23,072 bases of DNA from Acidobacteriota bacterium (GTDB taxonomy: Bacteria; Acidobacteriota; Terriglobia; Acidiferrales; UBA7541): positions 819-23,890 of the forward strand of contig PKUY01000170.1 of NCBI GenBank assembly GCA_003131705.1. Reading direction: 5' to 3'. Positions 1-8,150 of this stretch are shown here, piece after piece; positions within the stretch are counted from its first letter, which is position 1; each line of letters starts with the position of its first letter. The position numbers were made by a program, and so were the translations under genes. A model generated the notes under the pieces. It saw nothing but the letters and a program-made list of their open reading frames with translations. It did no database searches and was not told where the DNA came from.

Positions 1-621
1 CTCGGGCGAAACAATCGAGCGCTCGGCGCCGACCAATTGATTCAGCAGCGTGGACTTCCCCACGTTCGGCCGGCCGATGATTGCGATGTTGATGTCCGGC
101 TTGCTTTCGGTGACTTCGCCGTGCGGAAAATCCTGCGTCAGCGCGTCGAGCATGGTGTCGATGCCGAAACCGTGCTCCGCTGAAATTGGAAATATTTCGT
201 CGCCCAGCTCATAAAATTGCGCGGCAAGCTCCGCCTGTTTCGGCGAGTCCACTTTGTTTACGGCGAGCACGGGCGGTTTACCCGCGCGGCGTAGAAGTTG
301 CGCCAGCTCCGCATCAAGCGGCACCGGCCCCTGTCTTCCGTCAACCACCTGCACCACGCGCGTGGCATTCGCAATCGCCATGTGCGCCTGCCGAAGAATT
401 TCGCCGGGAATGCCGGCCTTGTCTTCCGGCACGATCCCGCCCGTATCGACCACCTCGAACGCGCGGCCTTCCCAGTGGGACGTCCCGTAGATGCGGTCCC
501 GCGTAATCCCGGGTTCATTCGTGACGATCGACCGGCGCGTTCCCGTCAGGCGGTTGAATAGCGTGGACTTCCCTACGTTGGGGCGTCCGACGATCACAAT
601 GGATGGAAGTTTCGTAGTCAT
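1..621 (-). CDS. der: Ribosome biogenesis GTPase Der (EngA), 3'-truncated by window edge
   Basis: This is a tandem-GTPase that assists maturation of the 50S ribosomal subunit in the cytoplasm. About 207 N-terminal residues are visible. The first G domain has a P-loop GRPNVGKST at residues 12-20, a DTGG Walker-B/G3 motif, NKVD (G4) and a SAEHG-type G5. A second GRPNVGKST starts at about residue 182, at the left edge, and two P-loops in one chain are diagnostic of Der. The second G domain and the KH-like C-terminus lie outside the window. The ATG at 621 overlaps the dnaG stop by one base (TAATG), so translation is probably coupled to dnaG. It is the last visible gene of the dacB-to-der run. Identification is firm; the full length cannot be judged. 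Confidence 0.96.
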   Translation of the reverse strand, partial: MTTKLPSIVIVGRPNVGKSTLFNRLTGTRRSIVTNEPGITRDRIYGTSHWEGRAFEVVDTGGIVPEDKAGIPGEILRQAHMAIANATRVVQVVDGRQGPVPLDAELAQLLRRAGKPPVLAVNKVDSPKQAELAAQFYELGDEIFPISAEHGFGIDTMLDALTQDFPHGEVTESKPDINIAIIGRPNVGKSTLLNQLVGAERSIVSPE

Positions 622-2363
622 TAGCGACGCGACAATTTCTTCTGCAAGTCGAGACGGAGAGTGAGCAAGCGATTCAATTCCTCGGGTGAAGATTTCGCTT
701 CGATTTTTTTCTGTAGTTCCGCGAGTTCCTGCTCGTCCATGCGGCCACGCAGTACGCTGAGGCAGCTTTCCGCAGCCTCCCAGGTGAGTTCGCCGGACGT
801 TTCGAAAAGCACCTCGAACAGCAACCGGCGATCAATCTCGTCAAGACCGGCGGCCAATGTCGCAGGATCGGGTTTCTCGCCCACTCTGGAGACTAACAGT
901 TCCAAGATTTTTTCGCTCTCCAACCCGCGGTGCAGGCCGCTCGCAATGATTTCCTCTGCGAGCCGCACCCTGAACTCATCGGCTTCGATGAGCATTCGAA
1001 TCAATTGCCGTTCGGCAGGCTTTACCACGGGTGAGAGCAGTTCTACTTTGGGCTTCACCTCGCTCCGGCGCTCGGTTGCGGCGCGGCGCAACGCTTCGCG
1101 CAACACCGGTTCGTCCACGCGCAATTCGGAAGCAATTCGAGTGGCCCATTCCGAACGCAACAGCCGGTCCGGCAGCCGCTGCACGTAGGGCATCAGATAA
1201 TTTAGAGCCGCAACTTTTCCCGATGCCGTTGTTCGATCCATCTTCCGCGCGCGGCCAATCAGATAATCGAGATAGGGCGGGGCCTGGGAGAGCAGTTTCT
1301 TGTAGGCATCCGCGCCATGTTCCTTCAAAAACTGGTCGGGATCGGCGCCGCCCGGCAGCGCCAGCACGCGCACGTCAAACTCTTTTTCGAGAAGCAGCAC
1401 CAGCGAGCGCTCGGTCGCGGCTTGGCCCGCTGTGTCTGGGTCGTAATTCACGATCACGCGGCGCGTGAAGCGGCCCAGCAACTTGATTTGCGGCTCCGCC
1501 AAGCTCGTCCCACAGCTCGCGACCACGTTCGTGAGGCCGGCACGCGCCACCGCGATCGCGTCCATGTAGCCTTCGACCAGAATCGCGAAATCGCTTTGCC
1601 GCAGGCCCTCCTTCGCGCGATCCAGATGGTAGAGCACGTTACTTTTCGAATAGATCGGCGTCTCGGGCGAATTCAAATACTTCGGCTGCTCGTCACCCAT
1701 CGCGCGCGCGCCGAACGCGATGATTTTCCCGGCTTCGTTTGCGATCGGGAATATGATGCGGCGGCGAAAACGATCGTAAAAGCGCCCGCTCTGGTCGCGC
1801 GACAAAAGCCCCGACGCCTCCAGCAGCTTTTCGGAATATTTCGATTTCAATTGGCGCAGGAGCGCATCGCCGGATGACGGCGCAAATCCCAGGCCGAAGC
1901 GTGTCGTCGCCGCGCGATCCATGCCGCGGTCTTCCAGATACGCGGCTGCGACTTTTCCTTCCGCGGCCTCGTGAAGCTGGCGCACGAAAAAGGCCGCCGC
2001 CTCCCGGTGCATTTCGACCAAGCCAGCGCGCTGCTGATTTTCCTGCCGCTCTTCGGGCGAATGTTCGCGCGGCCGCGGAATCGGAATGCCGCACTTTTCG
2101 GCAACGGTCCGTATCGCCTCCGGAAACGAGCACTTGTCCACTTCCATCACAAATTTGAAAACGTCGCCTCCCACTCCGCATCCAAAGCAGTGATAAATCT
2201 GTCGCACCGGATGCACGGCGAACGACGGCGACTTTTCCTGGTGAAACGGGCACAGCCCGGTGAAATTCTGCCCGGTCTTCTTCAGGCGGACGTATTCCCC
2301 AATCACCCGGATAATGTCCGCCTGCTGCTTCACCTTCTCCGCAAATGATCCGGCCTCAGCCAT
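621..2363 (-). CDS. dnaG: DNA primase DnaG
   Basis: This primase synthesises RNA primers for the replisome. The product is 580 residues from the chosen start. It has an N-terminal CHC2 zinc finger (Cys38, His41, Cys59, Cys62), the RNA-polymerase-core motif RFYDRFRRRIIFPI near 194, and a TOPRIM domain with the catalytic Glu in VEGYMD (263-268) and the metal-binding YDPDTAG (307-313). A C-terminal helicase-interaction region follows. I chose ATG 2363 because AGGGAA lies a few bases upstream. An in-frame GTG at 2381 would add six residues, but the Shine-Dalgarno-like bases would then lie inside the gene. It starts 25 nt after mutS2 and its stop overlaps the der start. The length is typical for the family. 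Confidence 0.97.
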   Translation of the reverse strand: MAEAGSFAEKVKQQADIIRVIGEYVRLKKTGQNFTGLCPFHQEKSPSFAVHPVRQIYHCFGCGVGGDVFKFVMEVDKCSFPEAIRTVAEKCGIPIPRPREHSPEERQENQQRAGLVEMHREAAAFFVRQLHEAAEGKVAAAYLEDRGMDRAATTRFGLGFAPSSGDALLRQLKSKYSEKLLEASGLLSRDQSGRFYDRFRRRIIFPIANEAGKIIAFGARAMGDEQPKYLNSPETPIYSKSNVLYHLDRAKEGLRQSDFAILVEGYMDAIAVARAGLTNVVASCGTSLAEPQIKLLGRFTRRVIVNYDPDTAGQAATERSLVLLLEKEFDVRVLALPGGADPDQFLKEHGADAYKKLLSQAPPYLDYLIGRARKMDRTTASGKVAALNYLMPYVQRLPDRLLRSEWATRIASELRVDEPVLREALRRAATERRSEVKPKVELLSPVVKPAERQLIRMLIEADEFRVRLAEEIIASGLHRGLESEKILELLVSRVGEKPDPATLAAGLDEIDRRLLFEVLFETSGELTWEAAESCLSVLRGRMDEQELAELQKKIEAKSSPEELNRLLTLRLDLQKKLSRR

Positions 2364-2388
2364 TCCGCTTTCCCTTAACACCTTACTG

Positions 2389-4833
2389 TCACGATTTCAA
2401 TTCAGCTACTGTGATCGCTGTCCCGCCGCGATCCTCCGCTTCCGCATGAATCGTCTCTACCAGCGGATGCGCGGATAAAAACTCCGCGAGGCCGCGGCGC
2501 AACGCACCCGTTCCGTGGCCGTGGATGATGCGGACGCTCGGCTTGCCCGCCAGCGCGGCTTCGTCGATAAATTTGTCCACGCGACGCGTCGCCTCTTCGA
2601 CCCTGCAGCCGATGACGTTGATCTCCTCGCCTGCAGGCTCCTCGCTTGCGTGCGCGTGGACGGTCACACCGCGCGGGCGGACCGTATCGCCGCTGCTCTT
2701 CTTATCTGCCTTCGGCTCGGCTTCGATTCCGATAATATCGGCAAGCGGCACCTTCATCCGCAGAGGGCCAGCTTCCACTTCCGCCGTGCGGCCATCGTGA
2801 CGCCGAAATACCAGCGCTTGTTTGAACCCTTTTACCTGCACGCGCAAACCAGCAGAAAGACTTTCAGGCTCCACGGCTTTTTTCGGCGTCGCCAGCGCGA
2901 CTCCCAAATCCGCCTGCGACGCAGCGAGCGTCTCAAGAACTGCCGCATCCGCATCCGCTTGTGCATCGGATGTGATCTTCCCCATCCGCCGCCCGGTCTG
3001 CTTCTCGATCTGACCGCGGAGCGCGCGGTCTTTAATATCGGCGGCGAGTCGCTCGACTTCCGCCTCGAGCCGTTTCTGCGTCTCGCGAAAATTCCTTTCG
3101 AGTTCAGCGATGCGTTTTTTCTGCCGCTCGACCCACTCGGTCTGCAGTTCCTGGCGCTCCGCGTGCAGTTGCGCCAGTTCCTCGCGTATCTGGCGCTTCA
3201 GCTCTTCCATTTCGTTTCGGCTTCGGTGCAGATAAGCGATCAAATCTCTCGCCTCGCGCGATTCGGGCGTTAGACTTGACCGCGCATGGTCCACCACGCG
3301 CGCAGGCAACCCGAGCCGCCGGGCGATTTCAATCCCGCTCGAGGTTCCGGGCACGCCGACGAGCAGCCGGTAGGTGGGCCGGAGATTCTCTTCGTCAAAT
3401 TCCATGGCCGCGTTTACGATTCCGGGCGTTGTTGACGCGTAGGCTTTCAGGCGATCGTGGTGCGTCGTCGCGAGCGTGAGCGCGCCGCGCGTGCGAAACT
3501 CTTCGAGCAGCGCAACCGCGAGTGCAGCGCCTTCTTCGGGGGCCGTGCCCGTGCCCATTTCGTCCACCAGAATCAGCGAATGCTCGGTCGCCACCTCGAA
3601 CATCGATTTCAGATTGAGCACGTGCGCCGAAAACGTGGAAAGATCGGCGGCAATGGACTGCTCGTCCCCAATATCGGCTAGAACGTGATCGAATATCGGC
3701 AATTTGGCGCGCTCGGCGGCCACCGGAATCCCGGATTGCGCTGAAAGCGCCGCGAGCCCCACCGTCTTCAGCGCAACCGTCTTGCCGCCGGTGTTCGGCC
3801 CGCTGATCACCATCACGGTTCCGGACTCACCGGATTCAGTGATTTCCGCATCACCCAGCGCCATGCTTAACGCCACCGCCCTGCGACCCTGCGGCCGCAG
3901 CGTCGCTTCGAGGACTGGATTGCGTGCAGCTTCGAGCCGCAGCGAATTGTTCGCCGTGAATTCCGGTACAACGCAATCCATGTCGCGAGCAAACCGGGCG
4001 CGCGCGAAAATCGAATCGAAATGCGCGATCGTCGCAGCAGCCGCGCTCAGGGCGCCGCGGTCGGCGCGTACGCGCCCCGTAAGCTCGTCCAGGATGCGCG
4101 CGATTTCCGCGGCCTCGTCCTCGCCAAGCTGCACCATCCGATTATTCAAATCGATCGCTTCGAGAGGCTCCACAAATACGGTCTGTCCCGTGGCACTCGC
4201 CGCATGGACCACTCCCGGAACACCTCGCCTGTCGGACGCACGCACGGGAATCACGAAACGGTCATTCCGCAGAGTGATGTAGTTTTCGCCCGCCGGTTCG
4301 CCGCGCGCCCGAAGAATTCCTTCGAGCGAATGCTGGATTTTCCCGCGCGCAAGAATCATGCTCGCGCGAATGCGTTTCAACTGCGGCGAAGCATCGTCGC
4401 TGATTTCCCCATTGGGCAGCACCGCGCGGCGAATCGCAAGCGACAGCGCGCGAAAATCGGACAGGGCCGCGGCGCGCTCAGCCAGGCGCGAATATTTTGC
4501 GGTTTCGCTTTTGAATGTTTGAGTGACCGCGGCCACCGTTTCCGCCAGCGTAACCACGTCGAGAAGCTCTGTCGGAATCAGCACCGAGCCCGGCACAACC
4601 AGCCGCGCGAGCCACGTTTCCGGATCGGCCAGCGAACCGAATCCCATCTCCGAGCCGCCGCGCAAATAGGAAATCGCCTCGCGCACCAAAGCGAACTCCG
4701 TGTCCAGCGCTGCCGCATCCTGTTGAGGTGTGAGCGCCTGGATCACACGCCGGCCCGGCACGCACGTCGTCGAGCGGCTGACGATTTCTCTCAGCCGGTC
4801 GAATTCGAGTACCTCTTCTGACGGACGCGACAC
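2389..4833 (-). CDS. mutS2: MutS2 family ATPase with C-terminal Smr domain
   Basis: This is a MutS paralogue without the mismatch-recognition domain. Family members act on branched DNA and, in Bacillus, on collided ribosomes. The product is 814 residues. It has an N-terminal lever region, a Walker A motif GPNTGGKT (345-352), a Walker B motif LILVDEMGTG (about 420-429), a charged coiled coil (about 539-600) inserted after the ATPase, and a C-terminal Smr domain with HGHGTG (771-776). The usual LDLR motif at the start of Smr reads INVI (738-741). I chose GTG 4833 because GAGG precedes it and homologues begin just before SEEVLEFDRL. The frame stays open upstream to 4986, but that would overlap the LOG-family gene and encodes unrelated, Arg/Pro/Trp-rich sequence. 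Confidence 0.95.
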   Translation of the reverse strand: MSRPSEEVLEFDRLREIVSRSTTCVPGRRVIQALTPQQDAAALDTEFALVREAISYLRGGSEMGFGSLADPETWLARLVVPGSVLIPTELLDVVTLAETVAAVTQTFKSETAKYSRLAERAAALSDFRALSLAIRRAVLPNGEISDDASPQLKRIRASMILARGKIQHSLEGILRARGEPAGENYITLRNDRFVIPVRASDRRGVPGVVHAASATGQTVFVEPLEAIDLNNRMVQLGEDEAAEIARILDELTGRVRADRGALSAAAATIAHFDSIFARARFARDMDCVVPEFTANNSLRLEAARNPVLEATLRPQGRRAVALSMALGDAEITESGESGTVMVISGPNTGGKTVALKTVGLAALSAQSGIPVAAERAKLPIFDHVLADIGDEQSIAADLSTFSAHVLNLKSMFEVATEHSLILVDEMGTGTAPEEGAALAVALLEEFRTRGALTLATTHHDRLKAYASTTPGIVNAAMEFDEENLRPTYRLLVGVPGTSSGIEIARRLGLPARVVDHARSSLTPESREARDLIAYLHRSRNEMEELKRQIREELAQLHAERQELQTEWVERQKKRIAELERNFRETQKRLEAEVERLAADIKDRALRGQIEKQTGRRMGKITSDAQADADAAVLETLAASQADLGVALATPKKAVEPESLSAGLRVQVKGFKQALVFRRHDGRTAEVEAGPLRMKVPLADIIGIEAEPKADKKSSGDTVRPRGVTVHAHASEEPAGEEINVIGCRVEEATRRVDKFIDEAALAGKPSVRIIHGHGTGALRRGLAEFLSAHPLVETIHAEAEDRGGTAITVAELKS

Positions 4834-4876
4834 GGGGACCTCGGGAAGGAATTGTAGCCCGGTTAGCTGTGGGAAA

Positions 4877-5473
4877 TCAGTGCGCTTCGAAACGTGCGGC
4901 CAAATTCTTGGCCAAACGCCTGGACAGATACGCCGCAGCGTCGGCCGCTGAATGCGCCGCGTGCACCAGCGGCTCGCTGCGCTCACCCCACCCCGAGGGA
5001 TGGCCTAGTTCGACTTCGCGCACGCGTTCGATCACCGGCTGCCAGAAATCACCGAGCGTGACAAGCGGCTTCGTAGTCCCTGAACCTTTATCAAACATCC
5101 CCTTGTTAAGCATTTCCCACACGACGGCCAGTTCCACCAGCGTCCCCGTGCCGCCGGGGCACGCGATGTAGCCGTGCCCGCGCTTGATCAGCTCGAAGAG
5201 CCTCTCCTGCCACGTTTTCACGCGGATTTCTTCGTCCACCCACCGATTCGCGCGCGATTTGAAAAATCTCGCGGTAATCGCGAGCGTTCGCCCACCCGCT
5301 TCCTTTGCGCCGCGCGAAACAGCCTCCATCACTCCGGCATATCCGCCGCTACAAACGACGAAGCCCCTCGCGGCGAGTTCCATGCCGAGCGATTGAGCTT
5401 CGGCATAGTGCGCGTCGCCCGGGCGCGGGCGCGAGCTGCCGAAAACAGTGATCACGGGAGGCTGCTTTTTCAT
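4877..5473 (-). CDS. LOG-family Rossmann protein (putative nucleotide 5'-monophosphate phosphoribohydrolase)
   Basis: This is a small cytosolic Rossmann-fold protein of 198 residues. It starts with a beta strand and Gly-rich turn (VITVFGSSRPRPG), followed by SGGYAGVMEAVSRGA (42-56) and the family signature PGGTGTLVE (106-114) with its conserved Glu. These match the LOG/lysine-decarboxylase-like family, whose best-studied members cleave ribose phosphate from cytokinin riboside monophosphates or other nucleotides. The true substrate here cannot be read from sequence. Its ATG overlaps the dacB stop by four bases (ATGA), so it belongs to the dacB operon. mutS2 starts 43 nt downstream. The family call is firm, while enzymatic activity is inferred. 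Confidence 0.88.
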   Translation of the reverse strand: MKKQPPVITVFGSSRPRPGDAHYAEAQSLGMELAARGFVVCSGGYAGVMEAVSRGAKEAGGRTLAITARFFKSRANRWVDEEIRVKTWQERLFELIKRGHGYIACPGGTGTLVELAVVWEMLNKGMFDKGSGTTKPLVTLGDFWQPVIERVREVELGHPSGWGERSEPLVHAAHSAADAAAYLSRRLAKNLAARFEAH

Positions 5474-7146
5474 TTTTTCTTATTCGCGCGCGGTTTGGCG
5501 CCGAGCGTCTCGACCATCGCGGTGGCAATGGCATCCACCGCCGCAGCGCTTCCGGGACCCTTCTGAGGATTGTTGTTGTAGAAAATCGAGAAAATCAGAT
5601 TTTCGCCGCGCAGCGTGGTCGCGTAACCGGAAAGTCCGCGGACGTGTTCCACCTCGCCCGTTTTCGCCTCGATCAGGCCCGACGCCGCGGTATTTCCCAT
5701 CCGATTGTCGAGCGTGCCGTCCATGCCCGCGATGGGCAGCGTCGAGAGAAATTCCCGGCCCCAGGCTTGGCTCGCCGCGTAGCGAAGCAGCGCGACGGCC
5801 GCGCGCGGCGTCACCAGATCGTCGCGGGAAAGGCCCGAGCCATCAGCGAGAATCACGTCTCCATCGGCGACACCTGCGGCCCACAGAAAATTCCGTTCGA
5901 CCAGAAGTCCTGCATCCGTTGAGCCAACACCTGTCTTTTCCCGTGCCACGGTTCGCAAGAGCATTTCCGCGTGCAGATTGTGGCTGACTTTGTTGGTGAC
6001 GCGGATGCACTCCAGCAGCGGCTCGGAAATATGCTCCGCAAGCACCAGCGCATTCGGATCGAGCGGCGCCAAAACTGACGAGGTAAGCACCGGCTCGCCC
6101 GCGGCGTTGTTTTGCGGCGGCGGAGCGTGCTGCACGCGAGTTTGGCCCGTCACCCGCACCCCGCGCGCTTCCAGCAGCTGCTTGAGTGCGAGCGCCGCCG
6201 TTGCCGCGGGCGCGGTCATCGCGAGATCGAGATGAACCGGCGCGTGGCTAATCGGGATGGTGCCGCGCAGCAATATGAAATTGAGACCCGGCTGCCGGAC
6301 AACGGCGAAATCGGACGTTCCCTCGTCGCCGTCGGTCGTGATCTCGTGCCCGAAAGTATCCAGCGCGGCGCGCGGCTCGGTTGTGACAGTCGCCGGGTCG
6401 CCGAGCCGATTGCCCGGCTGTATGCGCACCGAAATTGTGTTGTCGTTGAACGCGATGGCGCTCACCGGCGCGCCGAAGCGAAAAAAAAGATCGCCGACGG
6501 CCCAGCCCGCTGGATACGGATCGTACGGAAAGTAGCTGTCGTCGCCTACGATGTCTCCGTCAACTTCGCGGAGCCCTTTCGCCACCGCTTGATCCGCCAT
6601 CTCGGCGAGAACTCTTTCAACGGGGCCGTCGAGCTCGACTTTTCCTGCGTACGGAAACTTTCGATTCGAGATGTCGGGGTCGCCGCGTCCAACCAAAATT
6701 AGATCGCCCGCGAGCCTCCCGTCGCTCCCGAGCGCGGCTTTCGATTCGAGTGTCGTGTGAAATCTATAATCCGGCCCCAGCGTGGCGAGAGCAAGCGCGG
6801 TAGTAAAAATCTTCGCGTTCGATGCCGGCGTGAAGAAATGATCGCTGTTCAATTCGTACAGCGTTTCACCTGTGTCACGGTCGGTGACCAGGATGCCCCA
6901 GTACGATCGCGCCGCATGCGTCTCTTGGAGCGCCGATTCCACGCGCGCGCTAAATCGAGCTGCATCCGGGCGCGCTCCGGCATACGCGGGAGTCGCCTCC
7001 ATCGATTTTCTGTGGGCAGCGCTTTGCGCATCGGCAACCCACCTGCCAGCGCCCTGCGCGCAGGCCAGCGCGGTCGTCAGGCAGATCGCCACAGCAAGCC
7101 GCTCTTTGCGCCGACGAAGACGTTGCCACATCGCGAATCGTTTCAT
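5470..7146 (-). CDS. dacB: D-alanyl-D-alanine carboxypeptidase/endopeptidase, PBP4 (S13) family
   Basis: This is a periplasmic serine peptidase that trims the terminal D-Ala or cleaves cross-links in peptidoglycan. The product is 558 residues. It has a basic N-terminus and a hydrophobic signal segment (about 15-32). The three penicillin-binding motifs are all present: SNAK (Ser109, Lys112), SHN (388-390) and KTG (495-497). The long insert between SxxK and SxN is typical of class C low-molecular-mass PBPs. I chose ATG 7146 because the perfect -10 at 7176-7181 would put transcription start near 7169, which excludes the upstream in-frame TTG at 7176. AAAGG lies within the short leader. ATG 7131 is a weaker alternative. 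It is first in the run ending with der. Confidence 0.94.
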   Translation of the reverse strand: MKRFAMWQRLRRRKERLAVAICLTTALACAQGAGRWVADAQSAAHRKSMEATPAYAGARPDAARFSARVESALQETHAARSYWGILVTDRDTGETLYELNSDHFFTPASNAKIFTTALALATLGPDYRFHTTLESKAALGSDGRLAGDLILVGRGDPDISNRKFPYAGKVELDGPVERVLAEMADQAVAKGLREVDGDIVGDDSYFPYDPYPAGWAVGDLFFRFGAPVSAIAFNDNTISVRIQPGNRLGDPATVTTEPRAALDTFGHEITTDGDEGTSDFAVVRQPGLNFILLRGTIPISHAPVHLDLAMTAPAATAALALKQLLEARGVRVTGQTRVQHAPPPQNNAAGEPVLTSSVLAPLDPNALVLAEHISEPLLECIRVTNKVSHNLHAEMLLRTVAREKTGVGSTDAGLLVERNFLWAAGVADGDVILADGSGLSRDDLVTPRAAVALLRYAASQAWGREFLSTLPIAGMDGTLDNRMGNTAASGLIEAKTGEVEHVRGLSGYATTLRGENLIFSIFYNNNPQKGPGSAAAVDAIATAMVETLGAKPRANKKK

Positions 7147-7175
7147 CACAGGTGTGAAGCCTTTCAAAGCGCCCA

Positions 7176-7204
7176 ATTATATGGCACACCGCGCTCCGTG
7201 TTCC
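7176..7204 (-). promoter_or_regulatory. Candidate sigma70 promoter of dacB-to-der operon
   Basis: On the minus strand there is a perfect TATAAT at 7181-7176. The -35 region at 7204-7199 reads GGAACA (three of six consensus) with a 17-nt spacer. Predicted transcription start is near 7169, giving a leader of about 23 nt before ATG 7146. The -10 is convincing; the -35 is weak. Confidence 0.5.
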
Positions 7205-7218
7205 CGGCTTTCCTCGGG

Positions 7219-7248
7219 TTGCGCTGTGCCACCGGAAGCGCCTATCAT
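7219..7248 (+). promoter_or_regulatory. Candidate promoter of the SYLF-domain gene
   Basis: TTGCGC (7219-7224) and TATCAT (7243-7248) are separated by 18 nt, with start predicted near 7255, just before a GAGGAGG ribosome-binding site. It diverges from the dacB promoter in the same 128-nt intergenic space. Four of six -35 bases and five of six -10 bases match consensus. Confidence 0.4.
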
Positions 7249-7274
7249 GCATCTCTAGTCTGAGGAGGAAGTTC

Positions 7275-7997
7275 ATGATGAAGAAGGCGGTCTTTTCCCT
7301 GCTGCTGTTAATGTTGCTCGGTGTTCCCACTCTTTTCGCTCCTTTGCCCCTTCGAGCCGACGACAAACCCCACGATGAAGATCGGCTTCAGAATGCCGGC
7401 CAGGTTCTCAAGGAGATTATGGACATTCCGGACGACATCCCTCAGAACCTCCTCGACAAGGCTGATTGCGTAATCGTCATTCCTTCGGTCCTCAAGGCTG
7501 CCTTCATCGTCGGCGGCAGTTACGGTCGCGGAGCCATGACGTGCCGCAGCGGTGATGATTTCCAGGGCCCCTGGGGCGCTCCCACGATGATGGCGCTGGA
7601 AGGTGCCAGCGTCGGATTCCAGATCGGCGGGCAGGCCACCGATTTCGTCCTCTTGGTCATGAATAAAGAAGGCGCGGCCTCGATTCTCAGCAGCAAAGTG
7701 AAGCTGGGAGGCGATGCCTCTGCCGCGGCCGGACCCGTTGGTCGCGATGCCGAAGCGGCCACTGACGCCTCTCTGCGCGCCGAAGTCCTCACGTACTCCC
7801 GCGCCCGCGGTCTGTTCGCCGGCATCTCCCTGGAAGGATCCACGCTGCGTCCGGACAACGATGCGAACGAGCGAATCTATGGCAAGAAGCTGCCGGCCAA
7901 GGACATCGCTCTCCGCAGCGCCGTACCCGTTCCGCCGTCGGCGAACCTGCTTACCGCAACGCTGAACCAGCGGACACCCAAGAATCTCTCCAAGTAA
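7275..7997 (+). CDS. Secreted SYLF/YSC84-domain lipid-binding protein
   Basis: The product is 240 residues with a clear signal peptide: MMKK, then a Leu-rich core, with cleavage likely near residue 28 (PLRADD). The rest matches the SYLF (YSC84, DUF500) domain. It begins with a helix containing AGQVLKEIMDIPDDIPQ, then the KADCVIVIPSVLKAAFIVGG strand-turn and GRGAMTCR, and ends with the conserved SRARGLFAGISLEGSTLRPD. SYLF domains bind phosphoinositides in eukaryotes; bacterial secreted versions are common but their role is poorly known, probably envelope-associated. GAGGAGG ends 8 nt before ATG 7275, and a second ATG follows at once (7278). It is monocistronic, with a hairpin after the stop and tetR beyond. 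Confidence 0.9.
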   Translation: MMKKAVFSLLLLMLLGVPTLFAPLPLRADDKPHDEDRLQNAGQVLKEIMDIPDDIPQNLLDKADCVIVIPSVLKAAFIVGGSYGRGAMTCRSGDDFQGPWGAPTMMALEGASVGFQIGGQATDFVLLVMNKEGAASILSSKVKLGGDASAAAGPVGRDAEAATDASLRAEVLTYSRARGLFAGISLEGSTLRPDNDANERIYGKKLPAKDIALRSAVPVPPSANLLTATLNQRTPKNLSK

Positions 7998-8008
7998 CGC
8001 TCTGCGTG

Positions 8009-8044
8009 CGCCCCGCGCCGGAAGGCAACAGACGGCACGGGGCG
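8009..8044 (+). terminator. GC-rich hairpin after the SYLF gene, possible terminator
   Basis: A 12-bp stem (8009-8020 with 8033-8044) has a single C/A mismatch and a 12-nt loop, starting 11 nt after the stop codon. It lacks a real T-tract (only TCGATTATT downstream), so it may be a weak terminator or an mRNA-stabilising hairpin. Confidence 0.45.
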
Positions 8045-8085
8045 TCATGCTCGATTATTCCCGGCCCAGTTCCCTTGCATCGATA

Positions 8086-8114
8086 TCGACTTTCACTCAA
8101 ATATGACTTATAGT
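8086..8114 (+). promoter_or_regulatory. Candidate promoter of tetR-tolC-emrAB operon
   Basis: TCGACT (8086-8091; four of six) and TATAGT (8109-8114; five of six) have a 17-nt spacer. Start is predicted near 8121, 30 nt before the tetR ATG. The -10 lies inside an inverted repeat, which suggests repression by occlusion. Confidence 0.5.
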
Positions 8115-8118
8115 CGTA
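8102..8118 (+). promoter_or_regulatory. Inverted-repeat operator candidate for the TetR regulator
   Basis: TATGACT-TAT-AGTCGTA is an inverted repeat: six of seven positions per arm are complementary (the T/G pair fails) around a 3-nt centre, with a perfect GACT/AGTC core. It covers the -10 hexamer of the tetR promoter. Position and symmetry are typical of a TetR-family self-operator, but binding by the adjacent regulator is inference. Confidence 0.55.
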
Positions 8119-8150
8119 ATTGGCTTTAGGTCAGAGTTGGAGTCCAGTTC

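Noticed and set aside
2515..3273. 252-codon plus-strand open frame opposite mutS2, and a similar one at 4021-4821
   Set aside because: Arg/His/Leu-rich composition typical of the antisense of GC-rich genes; mutS2 on the other strand is certain.
4834..4986. 5' extension of mutS2 overlapping the LOG-family gene
   Set aside because: The added 51 residues are Arg/Pro/Trp-rich, overlap a well-supported gene, and lack a ribosome-binding site; GTG 4833 has GAGG and fits homologues.
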